10,461 nucleotides of DNA from JBBIRT01 sp037441725 (GCA_037441725.1 JBBIRT010000113.1:1-10461), one strand, 5' to 3'. Positions 1 through 7,320 are shown, numbered from the stretch's first letter. The notes: a model not told the origin generated them from the sequence alone. Translations and numbers: made by a program.

Positions 1-353
1 CACTGGGTTACGATCTGGAAGAGTTCGGAAAAGAAGCATTAAAAGCAGATGGCAACATCCAGATCAATAGCATGTGCACAGTCTTTGCTCAATCGGAAGT
101 GACCTCGCTTTTAGCCAGAAGAAAGAAAAGGGAAGATATTGCACACGGCATTCACATGGCAATCTTAAATCGAACCCTTTCTTTGCTAAAACGAGTTTCA
201 ACAACACCCGATATCGTCTTTGCAGGAGGGGTTGCAAAAAACCCTTGCCTCAAAAACCTGTTGATTGATGCACTTGGATGTGAGGTAAAAGTGCCTGAAA
301 ATCCTCAGATGGTAGGAGCTTATGGAGCGTCTATAATAGCTCAGAACATATAG
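1..353 (+). CDS. BadF/BadG/BcrA/HgdC-type ATPase, C-terminal part (5' end outside window)
   Basis: This is the C-terminal end of an ASKHA-fold ATPase of the BadF/BadG/BcrA/BcrD family. Such proteins carry a [4Fe-4S] cluster at a dimer interface and use ATP to drive an electron into a partner 2-hydroxyacyl-CoA dehydratase or benzoyl-CoA reductase. The reading frame is open from base 3 and runs off the left edge, so the start is not visible. The family fingerprint is clear: a CTVFAQSEV block with the cluster-ligand Cys at codon 75-77, then FAGGVAKN, and a terminal PENPQMVGAYGAS segment that closes the nucleotide site. The gene ends with TAG, followed by 171 nt of non-coding DNA before the tRNA, so it probably belongs to a separate transcription unit. 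The partner dehydratase would be expected upstream. A role in activating a corrinoid protein is also conceivable given the later genes, but the sequence resembles the HgdC group more. Family assignment is firm; the substrate is unknown. Confidence 0.9.
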   Translation, partial: LGYDLEEFGKEALKADGNIQINSMCTVFAQSEVTSLLARRKKREDIAHGIHMAILNRTLSLLKRVSTTPDIVFAGGVAKNPCLKNLLIDALGCEVKVPENPQMVGAYGASIIAQNI

Positions 354-380
354 GTTTCGCCTAACAACAACGGTAAGGAT

Positions 381-428
381 GACCGCCCTGTATCATATTA
401 GGTCCAGGGCCTATATCGGCATTCGGTC
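381..428 (+). repeat. Nested inverted repeat downstream of the BadF-type gene
   Basis: GACCG at 381-385 pairs with CGGTC at 424-428, and GCCCTG at 385-390 pairs with CAGGGC at 405-410. They share base 385, so not every pair can form at once. The inner hairpin has a 14-nt loop, and a 13-nt bulge separates the two 3' halves. No U-run follows, so this is not a classical intrinsic terminator. It could be a processing or stabilising structure at the 3' end of the upstream transcript, or chance. Confidence 0.35.
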
Positions 429-473
429 ACGTTAAATCGTTTTGAATTCTCTTGACGTAACCCTTTGACGATA

Positions 474-491
474 GACGAAACGGGCTTCGTC
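474..491 (+). repeat. 6-bp perfect hairpin upstream of the tRNA gene
   Basis: GACGAA (474-479) and TTCGTC (486-491) form a perfect 6-bp stem with a 6-nt loop. It lies about 33 nt before the tRNA 5' end. A run of five T occurs only some 18 nt further on, so a terminator reading is weak. It may be a small structured leader, a protein-binding dyad or chance. Confidence 0.3.
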
Positions 492-524
492 ACCTTAACC
501 CATAGACAGTTTTTATCAATGAGG

Positions 525-616
525 GGGGGCAGTGGTGCTGGGCACCCCGCGGGCTGCAAACCCGTTGGCCTGGTCTAAACAACTGGGAGGAGGTTCGATT
601 CCCCCTGCCCCCTCCA
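525..616 (+). tRNA. Selenocysteine-like tRNA with a cysteine (GCA) anticodon
   Basis: The sequence folds as a cloverleaf with mixed identity. The acceptor stem is 8 bp, all Watson-Crick (525-532 with 605-612). The D arm is compact, GGUGC 534-538 with GCACC 542-546, leaving a 3-nt loop (or 4 bp with 5 nt). The anticodon stem is 549-553/561-565 with loop CUGCAAA 554-560, giving anticodon GCA at 556-558. A long variable arm pairs 569-574 with 582-587 (6 bp, two G-U) around a 7-nt loop. The T loop is UUCGAUU 594-600; its stem has 4 bp with A591 bulged, or 5 bp with an A-C mismatch if the acceptor is counted as 7 bp. U613 is the discriminator and CCA 614-616 is encoded. The 8-bp acceptor, small D loop and long variable arm are tRNA-Sec traits; GCA and U73 are tRNA-Cys identity elements. 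Minor Cys tRNAs of bulged 8/4 shape that mimic tRNA-Sec have been reported from bacteria including deltaproteobacteria, to my recollection. The gene lies 19 nt before selB. Whether Cys, Ser or Sec is finally attached is not known. Confidence 0.85.
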
Positions 617-635
617 GTTACTCTGGGTAGTCAAA

Positions 636-2624
636 ATGAATGAGAATCAAAAAAACATCGTCATCGGAACTGCAGGTCATGTCGACCATGGAAAGACTGC
701 TCTGGTCAAGGCTCTCACCGGGATCGATACGGACCGATTGAAGGAAGAAAAAGAGAGAGGGATGACCATCGAACCTGGATTCGCCTATCTGAAGCTTCCC
801 TCAGGCAAGGTTGTATCAATAGTTGATGTTCCGGGTCATGAAAAATTTATCAGGAACATGCTCAGAGGGATTTCCGAGGTCGATGCTGTTCTTTTGGTCG
901 TGGCCGCTGATGATGGGGTGATGCCCCAGACTCGTGAGCATCTGGATATATTGAGATTATTGGGTATTGATCATGGTTTGATCATCTTATCAAAAGTAGA
1001 TCTTGTCGATAAAGAAATCGTGGACATGGCAAAAGAGGATATTGTTGGGCTTGTTCAGGGAACTTTTCTTGAGGATGCCCCTATACACCTTTGTTCTTCG
1101 AAGACTGGTGAAGGGATAGAGGAGATCAAAAGATCTATTGAAAACCTACTCCATGAGATACAGGGGAAAAATAGGGAAGGAGTGTTTCGTCTACCTGTTG
1201 ATCGGGTCTTCACTTTAACAGGTTATGGCACAGTTGTGACAGGGACGATCGTTTCAGGAAAGATTAGCCAAGGAGAGGAGATTGAGATAAGTCCTGTTGG
1301 CATAAGGGCCACGGCAAGACACATCCAGATTCATAATCGATTTGTAAATAAAGCCTTTGCCGGACAGAGAGTTGGGATAAATCTTCACAATGTTAAGATC
1401 GAAACTGTGAAGAGAGGAATGGTCGTCAGTGAGCCTAATTCGTTGATCCCCACTTATATCATCAATGGAAAATTCCACTATCTAAAATCCAATTTAAACC
1501 CCTTCATGAATGGAACCAAGGTAAAATTTTATTCAGGGACATCAGAAGTTATTGCAAAAATAATTTTAATAGGAAAAGAAAAACTCCTCCCTGGAGAAAA
1601 CTCCTTCGTTCAGCTAAGGTTGGCAAATAGATTATCTCCCTGCCCTTATGATCGATTTGTTATCCGTTCTTTAAGCCCAACGACAACGATTGGAGGAGGA
1701 ATGATCCTCGAAGTAAATTCTCCAAAATATAAGGTGCATCATACCGATATGATTCAGAAACTTGTATTATTAGAGCAAGGGAAAAATCATGAAGCCATTG
1801 AAATGTTCATCCGAAAAGAAAGATACAGACCTGTTTCACTTCTCGATTTGTCTAAAAGGCTGGGTTTTCCCCAATCCGAGATCGAATCCGTATGCCGATG
1901 GTTAATGCAGGAAAATAGAATCTTCGTCTGGGAAGGAAAAGCAGTATTCCATAAGGATTCCTATGAGAATTTGAAAGAGGAAACCCTTGAACAACTCAGG
2001 AAATTCCATGAAAAGAATCCGCTTCGTGAAGGTGCCTCATCCGATGAGATAAGATCTAAGATATCCTCCTCTGTAGATGCTCGATTATTTGAAGATGTCC
2101 TACAGAAACTTCAGAAGGATGGACAGATCATTATCCATAATGGAAGGATTAAATTGAGAGGATTTCAAAAAAGATTAAGTCCAGAGCAACAGAGGATCTA
2201 TGAAAGATTGGATGGACTTTGTAAATGGTATGGATTTAGACCCATGCCGCTGAACGTATTTAATAGGATTAAGGGACAATATGGAGAGAAGGAGGTGGAG
2301 GATGTAGTCAAATTAATGATCGGTGAGGGGAGGCTGGTTAAGTTGAACAATCGCCGGTTGATTCATTCAGAGGCTATTGAAGAGATTAAAAAAATTGTAA
2401 AGAGGCATATCGAAAAGAGAGGACAAATTACTTTAGGGGAGTCTATGGAAGTACTGGGAGTAGGCCGAACTCAGACCCAACCAATCTTTGATTATCTGGA
2501 TTCCATCCGATTTACCATGCGAATAGGAGATTATCGAATCTTACGAGAAATGTTGGAAAGAAAAGAGGATGCTATCCATAAAATAGATAAAAGGAACCAA
2601 GAGCAAATTAGGGAGACAAGGTGA
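636..2624 (+). CDS. selB: Selenocysteine-specific translation elongation factor SelB
   Basis: SelB is the GTPase that delivers Sec-tRNA to UGA codons by also binding the SECIS hairpin in the mRNA. The 662-residue protein is slightly longer than usual. G1 is GHVDHGKT (14-21), G3 DVPGH (64-68), G4 SKVD (119-122), and the SelB-type switch block DTDRLKEEKERG is at about 31-42. Residues matching the Sec-binding pocket known from E. coli SelB (Asp180, Arg181, Arg236) appear as D189, R190 and R245, all at a constant offset of nine. From about residue 390 to the end the protein looks like the winged-helix repeats that bind SECIS RNA. This suggests a factor still selected for Sec-tRNA. The start is ATG 636; its Shine-Dalgarno sequence is weak, and the tRNA 3' end is only 19 nt upstream, so it is probably cotranscribed with the tRNA. 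Its TGA stop overlaps the GTG start of the next gene. Confidence 0.97.
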   Translation: MNENQKNIVIGTAGHVDHGKTALVKALTGIDTDRLKEEKERGMTIEPGFAYLKLPSGKVVSIVDVPGHEKFIRNMLRGISEVDAVLLVVAADDGVMPQTREHLDILRLLGIDHGLIILSKVDLVDKEIVDMAKEDIVGLVQGTFLEDAPIHLCSSKTGEGIEEIKRSIENLLHEIQGKNREGVFRLPVDRVFTLTGYGTVVTGTIVSGKISQGEEIEISPVGIRATARHIQIHNRFVNKAFAGQRVGINLHNVKIETVKRGMVVSEPNSLIPTYIINGKFHYLKSNLNPFMNGTKVKFYSGTSEVIAKIILIGKEKLLPGENSFVQLRLANRLSPCPYDRFVIRSLSPTTTIGGGMILEVNSPKYKVHHTDMIQKLVLLEQGKNHEAIEMFIRKERYRPVSLLDLSKRLGFPQSEIESVCRWLMQENRIFVWEGKAVFHKDSYENLKEETLEQLRKFHEKNPLREGASSDEIRSKISSSVDARLFEDVLQKLQKDGQIIIHNGRIKLRGFQKRLSPEQQRIYERLDGLCKWYGFRPMPLNVFNRIKGQYGEKEVEDVVKLMIGEGRLVKLNNRRLIHSEAIEEIKKIVKRHIEKRGQITLGESMEVLGVGRTQTQPIFDYLDSIRFTMRIGDYRILREMLERKEDAIHKIDKRNQEQIRETR

Positions 2625-3565
2625 GAAACATAGATCGGTTCCAAAGATTAGGCTTGGTCCTTTTCATTTTGGTCATCGGGACCATATTCAGTTTCCTCTC
2701 TCCTTACTTTTTAACACAGGAGAATCTGACCAATATCTTGGTTCAATCCTCAGTACCAATTATTGCTGCAGTGGGAATGACGATAGTGATTGGTTCAGCA
2801 GGGATTGACCTCTCAATTGGATCTATTCTGGCCTTAAGTGGAATTATCATGGCCTGGGGTATGAAATCTGGAATGGGGGTTATTGAATGTATTTTGTTTG
2901 GAATTTTTTCTGGGGCGACGATGGGCTCTTTAAATGGTATTGGGATTTCGATCCTAAAGATCTCCCCTTTTATTGTCACCCTCGGGACAGCGGGTATTTT
3001 CAGGGCGATTGCTCTGATTTTTACAGAATCCAGACCCATCTATGGGATGCCTTTAGACTTCCGTTTAATCGGGATGGACCGTTGGGGGCCTTTCCCTTTT
3101 TCCGTTCTTTTAGCATTATTTGTTGCTAGTTTAGGGTACATCATGATCATGTGGACCCGATTTGGTGTCCATGCTCGGGCAGTAGGCGATAACCGTGAAG
3201 CTGCTTTCCGAATGGGCGTGCCGGTGACCCAAACCCTTATCATCACCTATGCCCTTTCGGGTTCAACTGCAGCTCTTGCCAGCGTGATTGTAACGGCACG
3301 GCTTAACACCGCAGAGGCCATTGCAGGATTAGGCATTGAGTTGGAAGCCATTGCAGCTGTTGTGATGGGAGGGACAAGCTTCCTCGGGGGGGAAGCAAAT
3401 ATTGGTGGGACCCTTTTAGGAGCCTTGATCATCGGAATCCTGGGAAACGGACTCACGATGATTAACGTTCCTTCTTATTATCAACAGCTCGTCATCGGAA
3501 TGGTCTTCATCTTGGCCGTCTTGGCTGACAGAGTCCGACGGAAAGGAATAATCAACAACCATTAA
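2621..3565 (+). CDS. ABC transporter permease, ribose/monosaccharide type (BPD_transp_2)
   Basis: This is a polytopic inner-membrane permease of the RbsC/XylH/AraH group, 314 residues, which carries a small solute across the membrane as a dimer. Hydrophobic segments alternate along its length, and the family block GIDLSIGSILALSG lies near residues 65-78. The cytoplasmic coupling loop that contacts the ATPase is ARAVGDNREAAFRMG, with the usual gap to the C-terminal membrane segments rich in Gly, Ala and Ile. The GTG start at 2621 overlaps the selB stop in a GTGA arrangement, with GGGAG five nt upstream, so translation is probably coupled to selB. The binding protein follows after 23 nt. The substrate cannot be read from the sequence; sugar, polyol or nucleoside are all possible for this family. 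Confidence 0.93.
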   Translation: MRNIDRFQRLGLVLFILVIGTIFSFLSPYFLTQENLTNILVQSSVPIIAAVGMTIVIGSAGIDLSIGSILALSGIIMAWGMKSGMGVIECILFGIFSGATMGSLNGIGISILKISPFIVTLGTAGIFRAIALIFTESRPIYGMPLDFRLIGMDRWGPFPFSVLLALFVASLGYIMIMWTRFGVHARAVGDNREAAFRMGVPVTQTLIITYALSGSTAALASVIVTARLNTAEAIAGLGIELEAIAAVVMGGTSFLGGEANIGGTLLGALIIGILGNGLTMINVPSYYQQLVIGMVFILAVLADRVRRKGIINNH

Positions 3566-3588
3566 TCAAAATAGAGAGGAGAAAAAAA

Positions 3589-4632
3589 ATGAAAAGAGAA
3601 TTCAATACTGTAATTAGTACTTTCGTAATTGCGATCGTGGCAATCACCTTGATCCATAGTGTGGGCGTGGGGAGATCGCAAGCCGAGCCCACACTTTTTC
3701 AGAAATCACGAATAGAGACCTTTTCGAAGTTGGGGGATATTCCCAAACCAAAACCATCCTTAAAAATCGGTGTGGTACTAATCACGTTGGCTAATCCTTT
3801 CTGGGTCTCCATGAAAGAGGGATATGAGGCTGCTTCCAATGAATTCGGTGTGCAAATTGATATACAGGCAGCCCCACAGGAGAATAGCCTGACTGCACAA
3901 TTGAATATCCTGGAGAATATGGTGGCCAAAGATTATGATGCCATCGTCGCTCATACGATCACTGCTCAAAACCTCATCCCAGGTTTAGTCAAGGCCACTA
4001 AAAAAGGGATTATCACGATTACAGATAAACGAGTTGATATAAAAGCGGCTCGAGAAGCAGGGGCCCATCCAATTGTCATCGATCTGGTTAACTTTTACGA
4101 TCAAGGAAAGATTGGAGCCAAATATATTACCCAGCAGCTTAAAAAAGCGGGAGGCGGAAAGGTAGCGATTATTGAGGGACTCCCTGGAGCCCCTCAATCT
4201 GAAGCAAGAAGAGATGGGGCTAGAGATGCATTTAACAAAGATGGAGCTCTAAAACTGGTTTCAGTTCAACCAGGGGATTGGGATCGGATGAAGGCCTATA
4301 ATGTGACAACCAATTTGCTTCAAGCCCATCCTGATCTAAAAGGGATCATGTGTGCAAACGATGTGATGGCATTGGCCGCGGTTGAAGCGATTGAGGCATC
4401 GGGGAAAAAGGGAGTAATGGTGGTGGGAATTGATCTGATTCCACAAGCTAAGGAGGCCATTTCTCAGGGAAAACTTGCAGGCTCTGTTGCCTTTAGTCCC
4501 TTTGTGATCGGTGAGCTTTGCACCCGGGCAGCTATAGCTGCCGTGATGGGGAGAAAGATTCCCGAAGATCTCTATGTGGCTAGTGTGCTGGCCACCAAGG
4601 ATAATATTCATCTTCTTTCCGACTGGAAATGA
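3589..4632 (+). CDS. Periplasmic sugar-type ABC substrate-binding protein (RbsB-like)
   Basis: This 347-residue protein captures the solute in the periplasm and hands it to the permease. A basic N-terminus (MKRE), a hydrophobic core of about 20 residues and a likely cleavage after SQA (around residue 32) make a Sec signal peptide; no lipobox Cys is seen. The mature part is a type I periplasmic-binding fold: KIGVVL and ANPFW open the first lobe, GGGKVAIIEG the second, followed by CANDVMALAAVEA, GIDLIPQAKEAI and VAFSP. GAGGAG-like sequence at 3573-3581 gives a good ribosome-binding site for ATG 3589. The gene lies between permease and ATPase, and a strong hairpin follows its stop. It shares many motifs with the signal-less protein encoded at 6416-7303, which must be an old duplicate. 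The ligand is unknown; the RbsB group binds pentoses, hexoses, polyols and autoinducer-2. Confidence 0.93.
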   Translation: MKREFNTVISTFVIAIVAITLIHSVGVGRSQAEPTLFQKSRIETFSKLGDIPKPKPSLKIGVVLITLANPFWVSMKEGYEAASNEFGVQIDIQAAPQENSLTAQLNILENMVAKDYDAIVAHTITAQNLIPGLVKATKKGIITITDKRVDIKAAREAGAHPIVIDLVNFYDQGKIGAKYITQQLKKAGGGKVAIIEGLPGAPQSEARRDGARDAFNKDGALKLVSVQPGDWDRMKAYNVTTNLLQAHPDLKGIMCANDVMALAAVEAIEASGKKGVMVVGIDLIPQAKEAISQGKLAGSVAFSPFVIGELCTRAAIAAVMGRKIPEDLYVASVLATKDNIHLLSDWK

Positions 4633-4644
4633 TTACCCTTTCTT

Positions 4645-4669
4645 GGATGGGGGGATCCAGCCCCCATCC
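4645..4669 (+). repeat. Strong 9-bp G/C-rich hairpin after the binding-protein gene
   Basis: GGATGGGGG (4645-4653) pairs perfectly with CCCCCATCC (4661-4669) around a 7-nt loop. It lies 13 nt past the binding-protein stop and before the ATPase ribosome-binding site. There is no U-run right after it, so a full terminator is unlikely. Hairpins at this place in importer operons commonly protect the upstream mRNA or reduce downstream expression, which would give the excess of binding protein over ATPase; that role is inferred here. Confidence 0.7.
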
Positions 4670-4699
4670 CTTAAAACAGAAATTTTTAAGGGATCCTTT

Positions 4700-5470
4700 A
4701 TGGAAGGTTGCATTGTCAAAATGGAAAATATTTTTAAGCATTTTTTTGGAAAAATTGCCTTAGAGCAGGCTCATCTGGAATTGTATGAGGGTGAAGTTCT
4801 TGGCTTGGTGGGTGATAATGGAGCTGGGAAATCAACCCTATTGAAAATCCTTGCCGGGGTCATCGCCAAAGATGATGGAGAGATATTTCTCAGAGGTCAA
4901 AAGATAGCGATCCATTCTCCTCGGCACGCCAGAAATCTTGGAATAGAAATGGTATATCAAGACTTGTCTCTTTGTGGAAGCTTAACAGTATGGGAAAATA
5001 TCTTTTTAGGTCGTTATCTGGTGCATCCCTATCTGATCTTAGATAAGAACCAAATGTCTCAAAAGGCATTCCAGTTCCTAAAGGATCTTGGTATCGACTC
5101 CTTCAATATGGACGAACCAGTTCGAAATCTTTCTGGGGGGCAACAACAAGCTGTGGCCATTTGTCGCTCCCTTCTTTTTCACCCATCGATCCTTCTACTG
5201 GATGAACCTACTGCCAGTATGGCTTTAATGGAGCAAGAAAAGGTATTGAGAATGATCGTGGATCTCAAAACCCAGGGATGTTCCATGATATTGGTTACTC
5301 ACAATCTTCAACAATTATTTCGTGTCTCTGATCGTGCTTTGGTCCTTAAAGGGGGAAGAAGCCTCTGGTGTGGAACCTTAAAGGGACTAAAGCCAAATGA
5401 TCTGGCACAGATGATGTTCGTAGAGAAAAGAGAATTTGAATTGGGAAGGACTGTTGATCATGAAACTTGA
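4700..5470 (+). CDS. Sugar-type ABC transporter ATP-binding protein, single nucleotide-binding domain
   Basis: This 256-residue cytoplasmic ATPase energises the importer. Walker A GDNGAGKST is at 38-46 (K44), the signature LSGGQ at 144-148, Walker B LLLDEPT with D168-E169, and the H-loop His at 201. RbsA/XylG-type partners usually carry two such domains in about 500 residues; this one has a single domain, as in the FrcA-type systems, so a homodimer is expected. The frame is open far upstream, but ATG 4700 is the best start: AAGGGA at 4688-4693 is well spaced, and homology begins within a few residues. ATG 4721 is an alternative without a good ribosome-binding site. Its end overlaps the kinase start by 11 nt. 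The part upstream of 4700 overlaps the binding-protein gene and does not look like coding sequence. Confidence 0.93.
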   Translation: MEGCIVKMENIFKHFFGKIALEQAHLELYEGEVLGLVGDNGAGKSTLLKILAGVIAKDDGEIFLRGQKIAIHSPRHARNLGIEMVYQDLSLCGSLTVWENIFLGRYLVHPYLILDKNQMSQKAFQFLKDLGIDSFNMDEPVRNLSGGQQQAVAICRSLLFHPSILLLDEPTASMALMEQEKVLRMIVDLKTQGCSMILVTHNLQQLFRVSDRALVLKGGRSLWCGTLKGLKPNDLAQMMFVEKREFELGRTVDHET

Positions 5471-6419
5471 TGTATTGGGATTGGGTGCAGTCGCAATGGA
5501 TATTGTATTAAGATGTGAGGATCTTCCACGGGAGGATGGATTTTCTTTTATTCATGAAGAGAAGCTAATGCCTGGTGGAAGTGGAGCCAATGTGCTTGTG
5601 ACTCTTGCAAACATGGGAGCAAGATGTGCCATCTTGGCCAAGGTTGGGGACGATCCATATGGGAATATATTAAGAAAAGATCTTTTTGAATCCAAAGTAT
5701 CCACACATTATCTGTTGACAAAGAAAGGTGGTAACACACTCCATACATTTATTACTCTTGCCCCAAACGGTTCCAAGGCAATTTATGTAAATCTTGGGGA
5801 TAGTTTTTTATCCCTTTCTGAAGAAGAGATCCATCCGGAGATGTTGCAAGATGTGAAAGTTTTTTATACTGATATGATTGTGGGTAGGCCAGCTCTAAAG
5901 CTTACAAGATGGTGCAGAGAAAAGGGAATTCCTGTTTTTTTTAATCTCGAATGTACTCCCTCTTTTATGACACTCTGTGGTGTTTGTCGAACAGACCTTG
6001 AAGAGATGATCTCTCTCTGTAGCCTCTTTTGTACGAGCAGGGAGGGATTGTTGGAGCTTCGGGCTGCAAAGGATGATATCGAGGCAGGATTGGCTATTTA
6101 TAAGAAATTTCATCCCGAGATGGGAGTGGTTGTTACTTTAGGGGAGAAAGGGGCTGTCTGGATTAATCACGAAGAGACCCTTTTAATCCCAGCTTTTCCC
6201 ATAAAGCCCATAGATAGTACAGGAGCAGGAGATGCATTTGCAGGGGGGCTTATTTACGCTTATCTCCTCAAAGGTTGGGAAAGGATGAGATCAATTGAAT
6301 TTGCAAGCGCATGTGCTGCTATAAAGTGTACCCAACCCGGTCCACGTTTGAAAGTAAAGGAAGTGGAGATCAAGCAATTTCTTGATTGTCATCAAACTCC
6401 ATTAGGTTTGAAAAAATGA
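5460..6419 (+). CDS. PfkB-family carbohydrate/nucleoside kinase
   Basis: This is a ribokinase-fold kinase of 319 residues that would phosphorylate the imported solute in the cytoplasm. The N-terminal PfkB block reads PGGSGANVLVTLANMGA, with the AKVGDDPYGN stretch behind it. The C-terminal signature is DSTGAGDAFAGG, D252 to about G263, with D258 as the expected catalytic base and GAG forming the anion hole. The start ATG 5460 has GGGAAGGA at 5443-5450 and begins right at the first beta strand (MKLDVLGLG); upstream codons belong to the ATPase overlap. The gene overlaps the ATPase by 11 nt and the next gene by ATGA, so it is tightly coupled. Substrate specificity (ribose, fructose, adenosine, inositol-like) cannot be decided from the motifs. 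Together with the importer it suggests uptake followed by phosphorylation. Confidence 0.92.
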   Translation: MKLDVLGLGAVAMDIVLRCEDLPREDGFSFIHEEKLMPGGSGANVLVTLANMGARCAILAKVGDDPYGNILRKDLFESKVSTHYLLTKKGGNTLHTFITLAPNGSKAIYVNLGDSFLSLSEEEIHPEMLQDVKVFYTDMIVGRPALKLTRWCREKGIPVFFNLECTPSFMTLCGVCRTDLEEMISLCSLFCTSREGLLELRAAKDDIEAGLAIYKKFHPEMGVVVTLGEKGAVWINHEETLLIPAFPIKPIDSTGAGDAFAGGLIYAYLLKGWERMRSIEFASACAAIKCTQPGPRLKVKEVEIKQFLDCHQTPLGLKK

Positions 6420-7303
6420 GGGAAATAAAAATAGGAATATTAATGGGGGATCGATCAAATCCTTTTTGGGCAGAAATGAAAGCTCATTATGATCGGATTG
6501 CAACTAAATTAGGAGTTTCGGTGCATCATTTTTGGCCCTCTTCAAAGGATGTGGATAGCTCCCAATTAATGATCTTTATGGAAATGCAAAGTTTGGGCTT
6601 TGATGTGATTATTTTAAACCCTATTAACCGCCACAATCTTGTTTCTGGCATCATCCATGCTGCAAGCAGAGGTTTCTATGTCTTGGATGTCGGAGCAAAG
6701 ACGGACCAGGAATCCGTCAGGGATGCAAAACCCTATTATACCCCAGTTAAAACTGTCAATTTCTATCGACAGGGTGTACTTGGGGCAACTTACATTGTTC
6801 AAAGGCTTCGGCCGTTGGGTGGAGGGAAAGTAGTGATTATTGAAGGGCGTCAGGACTCAGTCCAATCGATCAGGCGCTCTCAGGGGGCAGCCGATATTTT
6901 TTTAAAAGAATCTTCGATCCATTCCATTAAACAAGTGCCTGCAGATTTTGATCGAGAGAAGGCTAAGGAGGTTGCTTTGAAAATACTTCAGCAGGATATT
7001 GGAGTAAAGGCCTTTTTCTGCACGAATGATCTAATGGCTTTAGGTGTATCCAGTGCAGTCACCGCTCTGAATAGGCAAGGTCAGACAATAATTGTTGGTG
7101 TGGACCTCATCAAAGAAGCTCGGGAGGCCATCCGGATTGGCTTAATGGATGCAAGTGTGGCTTTCTCGCCTGCCTCTGTCGCCCGAGTGGTTTTGGAATC
7201 TGCTCTGAAGGTCTTTAATGGTGATGAGATCTCGGATGAATTCAGTGTGCCCAGTATTTTAATCACTAAGGACAATATTGATTCACAATTGGAGTTGATA
7301 TAA
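6416..7303 (+). CDS. Signal-less RbsB-like periplasmic-binding-fold protein, probably cytoplasmic
   Basis: This 295-residue protein has the type I periplasmic-binding fold but starts straight at the first strand (MREIKIGILMGDRSNPFW), without a signal peptide or membrane anchor, and without the DNA-binding domain of LacI-type repressors. It is a diverged paralogue of the secreted protein encoded at 3589-4632: both carry NPFW, VNFY-x-QG, GGGKV-x-IIEG, NDxMAL, G-x-DLI, VAFSP and TKDNI in the same order. ATG 6416 overlaps the kinase stop as ATGA, which fixes the start; the open frame a little upstream lies inside the kinase gene. A cytoplasmic place is therefore likely. Its job is unknown: it might sense the imported ligand, hold it for the kinase, or act on another regulator. 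Confidence is high for the fold, low for the function. Confidence 0.88.
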   Translation: MREIKIGILMGDRSNPFWAEMKAHYDRIATKLGVSVHHFWPSSKDVDSSQLMIFMEMQSLGFDVIILNPINRHNLVSGIIHAASRGFYVLDVGAKTDQESVRDAKPYYTPVKTVNFYRQGVLGATYIVQRLRPLGGGKVVIIEGRQDSVQSIRRSQGAADIFLKESSIHSIKQVPADFDREKAKEVALKILQQDIGVKAFFCTNDLMALGVSSAVTALNRQGQTIIVGVDLIKEAREAIRIGLMDASVAFSPASVARVVLESALKVFNGDEISDEFSVPSILITKDNIDSQLELI

Positions 7304-7320
7304 AGGAGACCGAACAGAAT

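Noticed and set aside
452..470. TTGACG copies as -35 boxes for the tRNA-selB unit
   Set aside because: Neither has a TATAAT-like hexamer 16-18 nt downstream, so I do not call a promoter.
524..614. Reading the tRNA as a standard 8/5 tRNA-Sec
   Set aside because: It needs a G-U at the end of the acceptor stem (524-613), leaves C614 as discriminator instead of G73, puts an A-C mismatch in the T stem, and puts the genomic CCA out of register. The 525-612 stem with U613 and CCA 614-616 fits better, and the anticodon is GCA in either case.
2743..3456. Open frames on the minus strand across the permease gene
   Set aside because: They mirror the hydrophobic coding strand, have no ribosome-binding sites and resemble no family.
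4645..4669. Intrinsic terminator after the binding-protein gene
   Set aside because: No U-run follows the stem, and the ATPase gene downstream has its own ribosome-binding site in the same operon layout.
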